A DNA stretch of 46,224 bases from Clostridia bacterium (GTDB taxonomy: Bacteria > Bacillota > Clostridia > Lachnospirales > Lachnospiraceae). The notes beneath the pieces were generated by a model that was not told the DNA's origin, made no database searches, and saw nothing but the letters and a program-made list of their open reading frames with translations. The DNA is taken from the NCBI GenBank assembly GCA_910575725.1, contig CAJTFE010000040.1:1-46224 (forward strand), read 5' to 3'. The position numbers and the translations under genes were made by a program. Below, piece after piece: positions 1-6,916 of the stretch. Within the stretch, counting starts at the first letter, position 1, and every line of letters starts with the position of its first letter.

Positions 1-60
1 GGGATGGTCAAGAGGGAAACGTGCCGCATCCTACAGCACGCTCTTGTAGATAGTATTTGA
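1..60 (+). CDS. possible 3' end of a truncated upstream gene
   Basis: The first 60 bases read open in frame 1 and end in TGA at 58-60. The start would lie outside the window. Only 19 residues are visible, no family can be recognised, and an open frame this short can arise by chance. It is listed so that the left edge is accounted for. The 85 bases that follow (61-145) contain a TTGACA at 57-62 with no convincing -10 box and no supportable gene. Confidence 0.15.
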   Translation, partial: GMVKRETCRILQHALVDSI

Positions 61-145
61 CACTTGAGAATTAAATTTGACGTTTTTGTGCGGGAGACAG
101 GAACTTTAGTTTGCTGGGCTACATGCAGAGCTGGTGGTCCAGGCA

Positions 146-286
146 ATGGAAGGGGCAGTCTTGATCGGAGAAAGGGAGCCGTTATCCGTGGTGAGGAGAC
201 CCTTTTACGGGATGCTCCGATTGTTGGAAATGACAGAGAAAGAGGCCATGGAGATCCTGGAGAAAGGAGGATTTTTGGATGGGTAA
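146..286 (+). CDS. small ORF or gene tail upstream of the AbrB-like gene
   Basis: ATG at 146 opens a 46-residue frame ending TAA 284-286, overlapping the next ATG (279) by 8 bases. The C-terminal half reads like real protein (an acidic helix ending GGFLDG), and the overlap is typical of translational coupling. No good ribosome site precedes ATG 146, and the frame stays open back to base 68, so this may be the surviving tail of a longer, 5'-truncated gene. The family is not recognised. The coding call is moderate and rests on the coupling to 279 and the codon pattern. Confidence 0.4.
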   Translation: MEGAVLIGEREPLSVVRRPFYGMLRLLEMTEKEAMEILEKGGFLDG

Positions 287-557
287 ATCCGTATACAAGC
301 TGCTGGATCATAAAGGGCGGGTGTTGATTCCGAAGGAAATGCGGAATGCAGCCGGGATGGAGTATGGGGATATCGTAGGTCTGGGATTAAAAGACGGAAA
401 CGTGTCGGTGCGGAAGGTCAGCATCATTGAGGTGGGGGACCAGTCACCGGAGGCAGTGGAAGCCTATGTGCGGGCGGCCATCCGGACCATGCCGGACGAT
501 ACCCGCCTGAGCCTGATCTCCGACCTGTCCGGGCTGATGCGCCAGAAGGAGGGATGA
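279..557 (+). CDS. AbrB/SpoVT-MazE-like DNA-binding regulator
   Basis: This 92-residue protein opens with a swapped-hairpin AbrB-type domain at residues 1-50. The signature is LDHKGRVLIPKEMR, followed by a GMEYGDIVGL segment and a short beta strand. Proteins of this fold dimerise and bind AT-rich promoter DNA as transition-state or antitoxin-type repressors. The C-terminal 40 residues (EAYVRAAIRTMPDDTRLSLISDLSGLM) are helical and unassigned. AGGAGG lies about 9 bases before ATG 279. No toxin partner is obvious, so a transcription regulator of the transfer operon is more likely than an antitoxin. It is first in a tightly spaced co-directional run (next ATG 562). Confidence 0.8.
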   Translation: MGKSVYKLLDHKGRVLIPKEMRNAAGMEYGDIVGLGLKDGNVSVRKVSIIEVGDQSPEAVEAYVRAAIRTMPDDTRLSLISDLSGLMRQKEG

Positions 558-561
558 AGGG

Positions 562-1155
562 ATGGATAGACCGACAGAAGAAAAGGATGAAAAGCGTGCC
601 TATACAGCAGAGGACTGTGAGGAAACTGGATACGGCATGTGCCTGACAGGGAAAGTGATCGTGGTCTGCCAGGATGCATTTCCGGACGGCTGCGGGAACC
701 AGCTTTATTTCTGCACAGGAGGGAGCGGGGCGGAACCGGATTCCGTGGAGCATACCGTGTCAGGAGTCAGCCTGGAGAACGGGGAGGTAACCTGCTTCCG
801 GCGCTCCCAGATCCTGGGAACCTTAAAGCCGCAGCTTCTTCCAGAACAGGCAAAGCTGCAGCTGTCCCAGATCCACCCCATCGGGGCGCTCCCATTAGAA
901 GGGCATGAACCGCTCTATTCCGGATACAGTTTTCTGGAAGACGGGCGCTATGCAGCCGGGGTCTGGCTGTGCAGCGAGAAGGAAGCCATGGACTATGTTG
1001 AAATGCAGAAACCCTACCAGCATAAAGTGATGCTGTGTGACCGGGACGATTTCTGCGTGATGGAGGTGGTGGCCGGGAAAATGGTGTTCCCGGATGAAGA
1101 GATACTCCGGAAGCTGCAGGGGCAGGCGGACGGCGGGAGCATGGAACTCACATAG
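562..1155 (+). CDS. hypothetical ICE protein, 197 aa
   Basis: The ATG lies 4 bases after the previous stop and about 10 bases after a GGAGGG. The product is a soluble acidic protein with no signal peptide or membrane segment. It is fairly cysteine-rich in residues 15-55, with two cysteines close together near residue 40, but there is no clean CxxC zinc motif. I do not recognise the family. Position and spacing make it part of the operon running from the AbrB-like gene to the first pilin gene. The long antisense frames overlapping it are shadows. Confidence 0.7.
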   Translation: MDRPTEEKDEKRAYTAEDCEETGYGMCLTGKVIVVCQDAFPDGCGNQLYFCTGGSGAEPDSVEHTVSGVSLENGEVTCFRRSQILGTLKPQLLPEQAKLQLSQIHPIGALPLEGHEPLYSGYSFLEDGRYAAGVWLCSEKEAMDYVEMQKPYQHKVMLCDRDDFCVMEVVAGKMVFPDEEILRKLQGQADGGSMELT

Positions 1156-1172
1156 GAAAGGAGGGATGCCCT

Positions 1173-1730
1173 GTGCGAGGGATACGCATGGAAAATGGAA
1201 GGATCCTGTACTTCGGGAACCTGGCCGGGTATGTCACCGGGAACAAGGCCGTGGTGGACCCGCTTTTTTCCGGTGACGGGCTGAACCGTTTTCTGGAGAA
1301 ACAGAAAGGGATCCGGGAGGTGGAATGGCGGGACGGCGTCTATGACCGCCTGATGAACGGGCAGGATGACCTGTCGGACGGCCCAGTGTTAAAGAACATC
1401 CGGATCTGGCAGCTGAAGCCGTCTGTGGACGTGCATATGAAGTTCATCGGCTATGACCGGATGCGGGAGCGGTTCGGGGAGCCTTCGCCGGAGGATTACC
1501 AGCTGGTGTTTGACGGGGAGGCCGAGACCAATAACCTGGAGGAGATCTACAACAAGTTCAACGCGGGCCTGCATCCTCCGGGATATACGGGCCATTCTCT
1601 GTCCATGTCGGACGTGATCGAGCTGTATGACGGGGAGGGGAGCGAATTCCACTACGTGGATGAGCGGGGCTTTCAGACCATCGCCTTTGGAGGGCCGGAG
1701 CCGGTGCAGAGTCCTGTCATGCAGCTGTAG
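1173..1730 (+). CDS. YodL-like domain protein
   Basis: GTG is the likely start: AAAGGAGG at 1157-1164 sits 8 bases upstream, and the first internal ATG is only five codons in. The C-terminal third (about residues 125-175) matches the YodL pattern as I know it: an LEEIYNKFN helix, then GHSLSMSDVIEL and FHYVDERGFQTI. YodL domains are common in accessory proteins of Clostridia ICEs, usually beside DUF3849/DUF4316-type modules. Their biochemical role is unknown. The N-terminal 110 residues are unassigned. It shares an operon with the preceding gene. Confidence 0.75.
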   Translation: MRGIRMENGRILYFGNLAGYVTGNKAVVDPLFSGDGLNRFLEKQKGIREVEWRDGVYDRLMNGQDDLSDGPVLKNIRIWQLKPSVDVHMKFIGYDRMRERFGEPSPEDYQLVFDGEAETNNLEEIYNKFNAGLHPPGYTGHSLSMSDVIELYDGEGSEFHYVDERGFQTIAFGGPEPVQSPVMQL

Positions 1731-1805
1731 CGGCGGCAATGGCGGCATGTCCGGGATCAGAAAATAAAGCCTGTATGACAGAAAGAAAAGAGGAGGAACC
1801 ATACC

Positions 1806-2036
1806 ATGAAAAAGAGGATCAGGAACTTAAAGGAAAGAGCATCCGGCAGGATCTTTGCCGGGTATATGGCACTGAAAGAGCAGAAGGGAGAAGGGTTCGT
1901 GGATACCGCCATCAAGATCCTGATGGCGGTGATCATTGGAGCGCTGGTGCTGGCGGGACTGTATGCCCTGTTTGACGAGACTGTGCTGCCGACCCTGACC
2001 CGCCGTGTGCAGGAGATGTTCAGCTATTCAGGCTGA
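1806..2036 (+). CDS. Flp-like pilin / DUF6133-type small membrane protein, copy 1
   Basis: The product is 76 residues: a basic 27-residue leader, then KGEGFVDTAIK and a hydrophobic helix at about residues 37-58, then a short tail ending MFSYSG. The leader-Gly-x4-acidic-hydrophobic layout is that of class III prepilins cut by a TadV/CpaA-type peptidase: cleavage after G28 would leave Asp at +5. A prepilin peptidase is encoded at 4373. A second copy at 4153-4383 has exactly the same length and only three differences over the last 49 residues. The ribosome site is GAGGA about 9 bases before the ATG. The likely role is the major pilin or a pilus-base subunit of the element's Tad-like apparatus. 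Confidence 0.75.
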   Translation: MKKRIRNLKERASGRIFAGYMALKEQKGEGFVDTAIKILMAVIIGALVLAGLYALFDETVLPTLTRRVQEMFSYSG

Positions 2037-2056
2037 CAGCCGGAAAGGAGATGGAA

Positions 2057-2452
2057 ATGGCAAAAACACAGAAAACAGCAACAGTGCAGCCAGCGGCAGC
2101 CGTGCAGGAAAGAGGATATGCCCCTCTCCAGTATGATGTAAAAATCCATTCCCTCTATCCGGAGGGGAGCTGCCGGGCTTCGGCCTCGGTGAACTTAAAC
2201 GGGAGCTTCGCCATCCGGGGACTGAAGGTCATGGAAGGGACAAACGGCCTGTTCGTCTCCATGCCAAGCTACCGGACCGGAAACGGAGAGTATAAGGATA
2301 TCTGTTTCCCCTGCACCAAAGAGGCCAGAAGCCAGCTGAATGAGGCGGTATTACATGCCTACCACCAGTCCCTGTCCCAGAATCAGGATCAGGGAAACCA
2401 GAACCAGCCGGTGCAGGATCAGGGCCAGGCGGCTCCGCAGATGAGCATGTGA
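2057..2452 (+). CDS. SpoVG-like RNA/DNA-binding protein, copy 1
   Basis: Residues about 25-100 follow SpoVG closely: YDVKIHSLYPEGSCRASAS, a central NGLFVSMPSYRT, and EYKDICFPCTKEAR. SpoVG proteins are small nucleic-acid-binding regulators first known from sporulation and septation, and later as RNA-binding virulence regulators. The C-terminal 30 residues are Gln-rich and end QMSM. AAAGGAG at 2044-2050 fits ATG 2057 (6-base spacing) better than ATG 2051. A diverged paralogue lies at 3496. Carriage of two SpoVG-like proteins suggests post-transcriptional control of transfer genes (inference). Confidence 0.85.
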   Translation: MAKTQKTATVQPAAAVQERGYAPLQYDVKIHSLYPEGSCRASASVNLNGSFAIRGLKVMEGTNGLFVSMPSYRTGNGEYKDICFPCTKEARSQLNEAVLHAYHQSLSQNQDQGNQNQPVQDQGQAAPQMSM

Positions 2453-2468
2453 AAGAAGGAGGAAGGCC

Positions 2469-2900
2469 GTGGCAACCTTTTTTGAAAAAGAAATGAGAAA
2501 GCTGTTCCGGCAGGGACTGGATTTTCCGGAAACTGTCTTCGCTGGCCGTGTCTGCTACGGAAAACTGAATGAGGATGTCCGGGTGCGGATGGAGTTTGCG
2601 ACAGAAGGGGTGTCGGACCAGTATTCCGCGCTGAAGGTGACCCTGCTGAACCGGAGGGAAGGCCCTCTGGACAGTCTTCTGCTGAGATTTGCGGATGTAC
2701 TGGGAAAGAAGCCGACCACAAATCCCAACTTCAAGGAAGGGATCATTCCACATATCTGGAAGAATGGAAATGACTTTGCCTGGTATGTCTACCAGCCCAC
2801 GGCGGCGGACTATAAGACCCTTGCGGATGCGGTGGGCAGTTATACATCCATGTTCCAGGGGGAGGATCTGTCCCCGGGCATGGGCGGCATGACAATTTAG
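2469..2900 (+). CDS. hypothetical protein, 143 aa
   Basis: The start is GTG at 2469, about 8 bases after AGGAGG. The product is a soluble alpha/beta protein with a helical N-terminus (FFEKEMRKLFRQGLDF), a likely sheet region (VRVRMEFATEGVS, SALKVTLLNRR) and a Met/Gly tail ending GMGGMTI. I do not recognise a domain. It sits between SpoVG copy 1 and a ribbon-helix-helix-like gene in one operon. Its methionine-rich terminus resembles those of several other proteins in this window (see findings). Confidence 0.7.
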   Translation: MATFFEKEMRKLFRQGLDFPETVFAGRVCYGKLNEDVRVRMEFATEGVSDQYSALKVTLLNRREGPLDSLLLRFADVLGKKPTTNPNFKEGIIPHIWKNGNDFAWYVYQPTAADYKTLADAVGSYTSMFQGEDLSPGMGGMTI

Positions 2901-2998
2901 TGGATATGCTTCATTCTATGGAAAATCCTTGTTGGTATTGGTCATAGCTATTCCGCCCGGTTTTCCATATACTTGGCTTACAGGAAGGAGAGACGGTT

Positions 2999-3394
2999 AT
3001 GGAAAAACGGAAAAACTTATGTGCCATGATCTCGGAGGAACTGCACGGGAGGGTGAAGCAGGAGCAGGAGGCCCTTGCGCTGACCCTGGCGCAGTATGTG
3101 GAGATGGTACTGGAGGAACATTTTAAGAAAGGCGGGAAAGAGATGGCAAACGGGACAAGGACGCTGGCATTCCAGGTATCGGAGGAGTTGTTCGCACGGG
3201 TAAAGGGATACCTGGCAGAGCATCCGGGACTGAGCCAGAGGGAGTTTGTGATCGGTCTGATCACGAGGGAACTGGAACGGTACGAGGCCGAAGCGGCTGG
3301 AGAAAATAGGACGGAGGCCGAAGGAGCCGAAAGGAATACCGCTGAGGCGGGAGAAGCCAGGGAAGAGCAGGAAGCAGATACAGAAGCATCATAG
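2999..3394 (+). CDS. tandem ribbon-helix-helix-like DNA-binding protein
   Basis: The 131-residue protein contains two similar segments: residues about 8-40 (MISEELHGRVKQEQEALALTL...) and about 56-92 (FQVSEELFARVKGYL...LSQREFVIGLI). Each has the short strand plus two amphipathic helices expected of a ribbon-helix-helix unit. The C-terminal 40 residues are a Glu/Ala-rich low-complexity tail. A second possible start is the internal ATG at 3144, which would give a single-domain form. GGAAGGAG precedes ATG 2999. It could be an operon repressor or a transfer accessory protein. A terminator-like hairpin follows immediately. Confidence 0.6.
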   Translation: MEKRKNLCAMISEELHGRVKQEQEALALTLAQYVEMVLEEHFKKGGKEMANGTRTLAFQVSEELFARVKGYLAEHPGLSQREFVIGLITRELERYEAEAAGENRTEAEGAERNTAEAGEAREEQEADTEAS

Positions 3395-3406
3395 AGGAGA
3401 GGGAAG

Positions 3407-3430
3407 GCCGCCGCTTTTTGTGGCGGCTTT
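3407..3430 (+). terminator. hairpin terminator after the RHH-like gene
   Basis: GCCGCCGC (3407-3414) pairs with GTGGCGGC (3420-3427) through eight pairs including one G-U, around a TTTTT loop, and is followed by TTT. The short T tract makes it a weak or partial terminator between the 2999 gene and SpoVG copy 2. Confidence 0.5.
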
Positions 3431-3495
3431 CTGCAGGAAAGAAGCTCTGAAGCCCCAACGGGGATTTAGATAAAAAAGAAGATGGAGGAAAAAGA

Positions 3496-3990
3496 ATGCC
3501 GAGAAGAGATGACCAGACACAGAGGACAGCCGTACAGGCTTCCCAGCAGGAAGCAGCACAGTCGGAGGTTCTGCCGGTAACCGGAGTGGCGATCCACACG
3601 GACAGCCGGAGAGGAGAATTCCTGGCAACAGCAGATGTGGAACTGGCCGGGATCTGCACCATCCGAAACGTTAAGATCAAGGAGGACGACTATGACCTGA
3701 CGGTGGTGATGCCCAGGACGAAAATGGCGGACACCAGGGAATACAAGGATGCCTGCTTCTTTGAAAGCCGGAGCCTGCGGGAACAGTTCGATCAGGCGGT
3801 CAGGGAAGCATATACCCAGACTTTGGCCATGCAGGAGGAGCAGGCTTCGGGAGAGGAACAGACTTCCGGGGAAGCGCAGACTGCGGGAGAAGGGCAGGTT
3901 TCCGGGGAGGAACCGGACCTGGACGATGCCAACTTCCAGGAAGAGGAGGATCCGGAGCAGGAGGAGGGCATGGGCGGGATATCCATGTAG
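3496..3990 (+). CDS. SpoVG-like protein, copy 2, with acidic tail
   Basis: Residues about 22-105 keep the SpoVG layout: VTGVAIHTDSRRGEFLATADV, IRNVKIKEDDYDLTVVMPRT and EYKDACFFESRSLREQ. The sequence is more diverged than copy 1, notably at NGLFVSMP, which becomes YDLTVVMP. A repetitive tail follows (GEEQTSGEAQTAGEG...), then acidic residues and the terminus GMGGISM. GGAGGAAAAAGA precedes ATG 3496. It probably has a related nucleic-acid-binding role. The acidic tail could tune RNA affinity (inference). Confidence 0.75.
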   Translation: MPRRDDQTQRTAVQASQQEAAQSEVLPVTGVAIHTDSRRGEFLATADVELAGICTIRNVKIKEDDYDLTVVMPRTKMADTREYKDACFFESRSLREQFDQAVREAYTQTLAMQEEQASGEEQTSGEAQTAGEGQVSGEEPDLDDANFQEEEDPEQEEGMGGISM

Positions 3991-4152
3991 TAGCGGCAGG
4001 CAGGAGATCGACAGAAAACGGAGAGAATCAGAAACCAAAGAGACCAAAGAAATGCGGCAATCTCTCGGTGGAACGGGAGGTGCCGGATGAGGCAGGCGCA
4101 TCTGTACGCCTGCCTCCGTCTGTTTTATCAGCAGAAAAAGGAGGAGACGATT

Positions 4153-4383
4153 TTGAGAAAAGTAATGATCCAGTTAGGAAACCGTGTGTCCCGCAGGGCA
4201 TTCCAGATCCGTCAGGCACTCACCAACAGGTCAGGGGAAGGGTTCGTGGATACTGCCATCAAGATCCTGATGGCAGTGGTCATCGGGGCGCTGGTGCTGG
4301 CAGGCCTGTACGCGCTGTTCGATGAGACGGTCCTGCCCACGCTGACCCGCCGTGTGCAGGAAATGTTCAACTATGCCGGCTAG
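4153..4383 (+). CDS. Flp-like pilin / DUF6133-type small membrane protein, copy 2
   Basis: I place the start at TTG 4153, not at the upstream ATG 4087. AGGAGG lies about 9 bases before it, and the product is then 76 residues, exactly the length of copy 1, with GEGF at residue 28 in both. The C-terminal 49 residues differ from copy 1 at only three positions, whereas the first 27 residues are almost unrelated. The prepilin-like motif is SGEGFVD with Asp at +5 after G28. The gene runs into the prepilin peptidase (4373), consistent with co-translation of substrate and processing enzyme. Confidence 0.75.
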   Translation: MRKVMIQLGNRVSRRAFQIRQALTNRSGEGFVDTAIKILMAVVIGALVLAGLYALFDETVLPTLTRRVQEMFNYAG

Positions 4384-4858
4384 GGCTGGTATAGCCCTGA
4401 TCCTGCCGGCTCCCTGGCTTTTGTCCGGACTGAAGAGTACAGATGTCTGCCATCTGGGACAAATCCCGGCACTGGTACAGGCGGTCCTGTTTGCGGCGCT
4501 GTTACTGGCAGCGGCCTGGATCGACTACCAGGAGCATATCATCCCAGATATCCTGAACCTGGGGATCGCATTGTCGGCGCTTCTGTGTTTCCGGCCAGCG
4601 AATCTCTGGGGACTCCTGGCTGCGGTACCTTTCCTGGTTGCGGCCATGGGAGGAGGGATGGGCGGTGGGGATGTGAAGATGGTGTCAGCCTGCGGCCTGG
4701 TCCTGGGGTTCTGGGATGCGATGTTTGGATGCCTCATCGGGCTGTTCCTGATGCTGTGTTCCTGCCTGGTCGTTTCAGGAGGATTGCGGGGGAAGGAAGC
4801 CCGGCCCATGGCTCCATTTCTGTCTGCCGGCTTTCTGGCAGCTTACGTTCTCCCATAA
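4373..4858 (+). CDS. TadV/CpaA-type prepilin peptidase (A24 family)
   Basis: Polytopic membrane aspartyl protease that removes class III leader peptides from Flp-like pilins and TadE-like pseudopilins on the cytoplasmic face. Both catalytic aspartates are visible: D51 in WIDYQEHIIPD and D100 in the GGGD motif (GMGGGDVKM). The protein is about 161 residues with four to five hydrophobic segments and lacks the N-terminal methylase domain of PilD, as expected for CpaA/TadV. ATG 4373 overlaps the end of the pilin gene and has CAGGAA 10 bases upstream. An earlier GTG (4352) is possible but weaker. Confidence 0.85.
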   Translation: MPARAGIALILPAPWLLSGLKSTDVCHLGQIPALVQAVLFAALLLAAAWIDYQEHIIPDILNLGIALSALLCFRPANLWGLLAAVPFLVAAMGGGMGGGDVKMVSACGLVLGFWDAMFGCLIGLFLMLCSCLVVSGGLRGKEARPMAPFLSAGFLAAYVLP

Positions 4859-4927
4859 GGAAGGAGTGTGTTTCTTCCGGGAAAATGTCAACCATCTGTG
4901 ACAGGGGGCATTTTAGAAACTGTTTAT

Positions 4928-4958
4928 GGCTGTCAGATCCGGCAGCCTGTTTTTCTTT
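4928..4958 (+). terminator. hairpin with T tract between peptidase and CpaB-like genes
   Basis: GGCTGTC (4928-4934) pairs with GGCAGCC (4941-4947) around a 6-base loop, then TGTTTTTCTTT. It looks like an intrinsic terminator or attenuator. It lies inside an otherwise continuous pilus gene run, so it may reduce rather than stop transcription. A second weaker fold (AAAATG...CATTTT, about 4884-4917) precedes it. Confidence 0.45.
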
Positions 4959-4971
4959 CAGGAAGGAGGAG

Positions 4972-5079
4972 ATGCGTATGAAGAAGATCCTGCTTGTTGC
5001 AGGTGCCCTTGCTTCGGTGTCCGCCGCAGTTTTCTGTGTACTGCGCCGCCGTAAGAAGCATTATGGATCGCCCTGCTAA
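4972..5079 (+). CDS. 35-aa single-span membrane peptide
   Basis: ATG 4972 follows GGAAGGAGGAG and the frame ends TAA 5077-5079. The product starts MRMKKILLVAGALAS, has one hydrophobic helix (residues about 5-24) and then a basic RRRKK stretch ending GSPC. It is too short for most gene finders. Ribosome site, membrane helix plus basic flank and placement in the pilus operon support a real small protein. Its function is unknown; a small assembly or stabilising subunit is possible. Confidence 0.55.
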   Translation: MRMKKILLVAGALASVSAAVFCVLRRRKKHYGSPC

Positions 5080-5161
5080 AAAGAAACTGTGAATAAGGAA
5101 AAGACTGCGGCATGCCGGAAGGATACAGGCTGCCGCAGCCTTGTATCGGAAGGAGGAAACA

Positions 5162-6094
5162 ATGAGCTTTTTTAAGAATCGGACGGTGATCGGGGTGATC
5201 TGCATCATCCTTTCCCTGGTCATCTGTTTTGCGGTGACGCCGCTGTTCAACAAATCCATGAGCCAGAAGACGGAGATCGTCCGGGTGGTGAAGGAGATCC
5301 ATTTGGGGGATGAGATCACAAAGGATATGGTACGGATGGTGGAGGTGGGCGGCTACAACCTTCCGGAAGGTGTGGTGAAGGATACGGCCACGGTGATTGG
5401 CAGGTTCGCCTCTGCGGACATGGTTCCCGGCGATTACATCATCAGCTCCAAGATCGCAGATGCCCCTGCGGCGGAGAATGCCTATCTCTACAGTCTGAAC
5501 GGGGAGAAGCAGGCTATCTCCGTCACGGTCAAGGCCTTTGCCAACGGCCTGTCCGGCAAGCTGATGAGCGGTGACATCGTCTCGGTCATTGCCCCGGACT
5601 ATAAGAAGCAGGGAGTCACGGTTATCCCGGCAGAATTGCAGTATGTGGAAGTCATCGCGGTAACCGCCAACAGCGGCTACGATGCCAATACCGGAGAACA
5701 GGCGGAGGATGAGGACCGGGAGCTTCCGGGAACGGTCACTCTTCTGGTGTCCCCGGAACAGAGCAAAGTGCTGGCGGATCTGGAGGCGGACGGAAAGCTG
5801 CACCTTTCCCTGGTGTACCGGGGAACGAAGGAGAATGCGGGGAAATTCATAGAAGCCCAGGACGAACTGCTGGAAGCGCTGTATGCCCCGGAGGAAGAGG
5901 ATAGCGAAGGGGAGGAAACAGAAGGAGAGAAAACGGAAGAAGGGGAAGCGGAAGGCACAGGAGATGAGGCGGATTCCCAGGAGACACAGGAATCTTCAGA
6001 GCAGAAAGAAGGAAGCAGCGAAAAAACAGAGGACACAGCGAACACGGAGGGAGACAGGGAGGCTCCTGCCAGCGGGGACGGGGAGGAGCAGTAG
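5162..6094 (+). CDS. CpaB/RcpC-like SAF-domain pilus assembly protein
   Basis: ATG 5162 follows GGAAGGAGGAAACA, so I prefer it to the frame start at 5141. Residues about 6-28 form a signal-anchor helix. The SAF-like segment follows (VVKEIHLGDEITKDMVRMVEV... ending in a GDYI motif), as in CpaB/FlgA-type periplasmic proteins. The rest of the CpaB-like domain runs to about residue 230, with repeated SVIAPDY/VTLLVSPEQSK strands. The last 80 residues are a Glu/Ser/Thr-rich low-complexity tail. In Gram-negative Tad systems CpaB helps the secretin; here, with no secretin, it probably acts at the membrane-wall interface. It abuts the CpaE-like gene with no gap. Confidence 0.75.
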   Translation: MSFFKNRTVIGVICIILSLVICFAVTPLFNKSMSQKTEIVRVVKEIHLGDEITKDMVRMVEVGGYNLPEGVVKDTATVIGRFASADMVPGDYIISSKIADAPAAENAYLYSLNGEKQAISVTVKAFANGLSGKLMSGDIVSVIAPDYKKQGVTVIPAELQYVEVIAVTANSGYDANTGEQAEDEDRELPGTVTLLVSPEQSKVLADLEADGKLHLSLVYRGTKENAGKFIEAQDELLEALYAPEEEDSEGEETEGEKTEEGEAEGTGDEADSQETQESSEQKEGSSEKTEDTANTEGDREAPASGDGEEQ

Positions 6095-6916
6095 ATGAAC
6101 TTTAAAAAGAATGGAATCTTTGGCCGCAGGGAGGATGGCGGCCAGAGGGAAGCGGAGTATGACGGGTACGGCTCCCCGAACCAGGTGCTGGCAGTCTGGG
6201 GAAGCCCTGGCAGCGGCAAGACCACGGTGGCGGTGAAGCTGGCCAAATATCTGGCAGGGAAGAAGAAAAACGTCATCCTCCTGCTGTGCGATATGACCGC
6301 CCCCATGCTGCCCTGCATCTGCCCGCCCGGAGGACTGGAATGCGAGCATTCCCTGGGCAGCGTTCTGGCGGCGGTGCGGGTGTCGGAATCCCTGGTGAAG
6401 CACAACCTGGTCACTCATAAGAAGTACGGCTGTCTCACCTTCCTTGGGATGTTAAAGGGAGAGAACGAGTACACTTATCCGCCCTTTACGGCCAGCCAGG
6501 CATCGGAGCTGATCCAGTGCCTGAAAGGGATCGCTCCCTATATCATCATCGACTGCGGAAGTTATATCGCCAACGACATCCTCTCGGCGGTGGCCCTGAT
6601 GGAATCGGATGCGGTGCTTCGGCTGGTGAACTGTGACTTAAAGAGCATCAGCTACCTGTCCAGCCAGCTTCCTCTCCTGCGGGACAACAAATGGGATGCG
6701 GACAAGCAGTATAAGGTGGCCAGCAATGTAAGGACGGATGAGGCCAGTGACCACGCGGAACAGGTGCTTGGAAATGTGGCCTTCCGCCTGCCCCATTCCC
6801 CGGAACTTGCCAGACAGACCCTTTCCGGGAACCTTCTGGCGGACCTGTCCCTGCGGGACAGCCGTGGCTTCCGCAAAGAACTGGAAGCGGTCAGCAGGGA
6901 GGTGTTCGGATGTTAG
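6095..6916 (+). CDS. CpaE/TadZ-like P-loop ATPase
   Basis: Walker A is GSPGSGKTT at residues 36-44, in the N-terminal position typical of MinD/ParA-like ATPases, and IIIDCGSYI lies near residue 150 where a Walker B/switch segment is expected. The family-defining deviant lysine of ParA/MinD (KGG) is not seen. In Tad loci the TadZ/CpaE protein directs the pilus machine to a cell site. The ATG lies directly after the CpaB-like stop and the 3' end overlaps the CpaF-like gene by 7 bases, so the three genes are translationally coupled. Confidence 0.75.
   Translation: MNFKKNGIFGRREDGGQREAEYDGYGSPNQVLAVWGSPGSGKTTVAVKLAKYLAGKKKNVILLLCDMTAPMLPCICPPGGLECEHSLGSVLAAVRVSESLVKHNLVTHKKYGCLTFLGMLKGENEYTYPPFTASQASELIQCLKGIAPYIIIDCGSYIANDILSAVALMESDAVLRLVNCDLKSISYLSSQLPLLRDNKWDADKQYKVASNVRTDEASDHAEQVLGNVAFRLPHSPELARQTLSGNLLADLSLRDSRGFRKELEAVSREVFGC

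Noticed and set aside
279..557. MazE-type antitoxin of a toxin-antitoxin pair
   Set aside because: The downstream 197-aa protein does not look like a MazF, PIN or other toxin, so a plain AbrB-like regulator is called.
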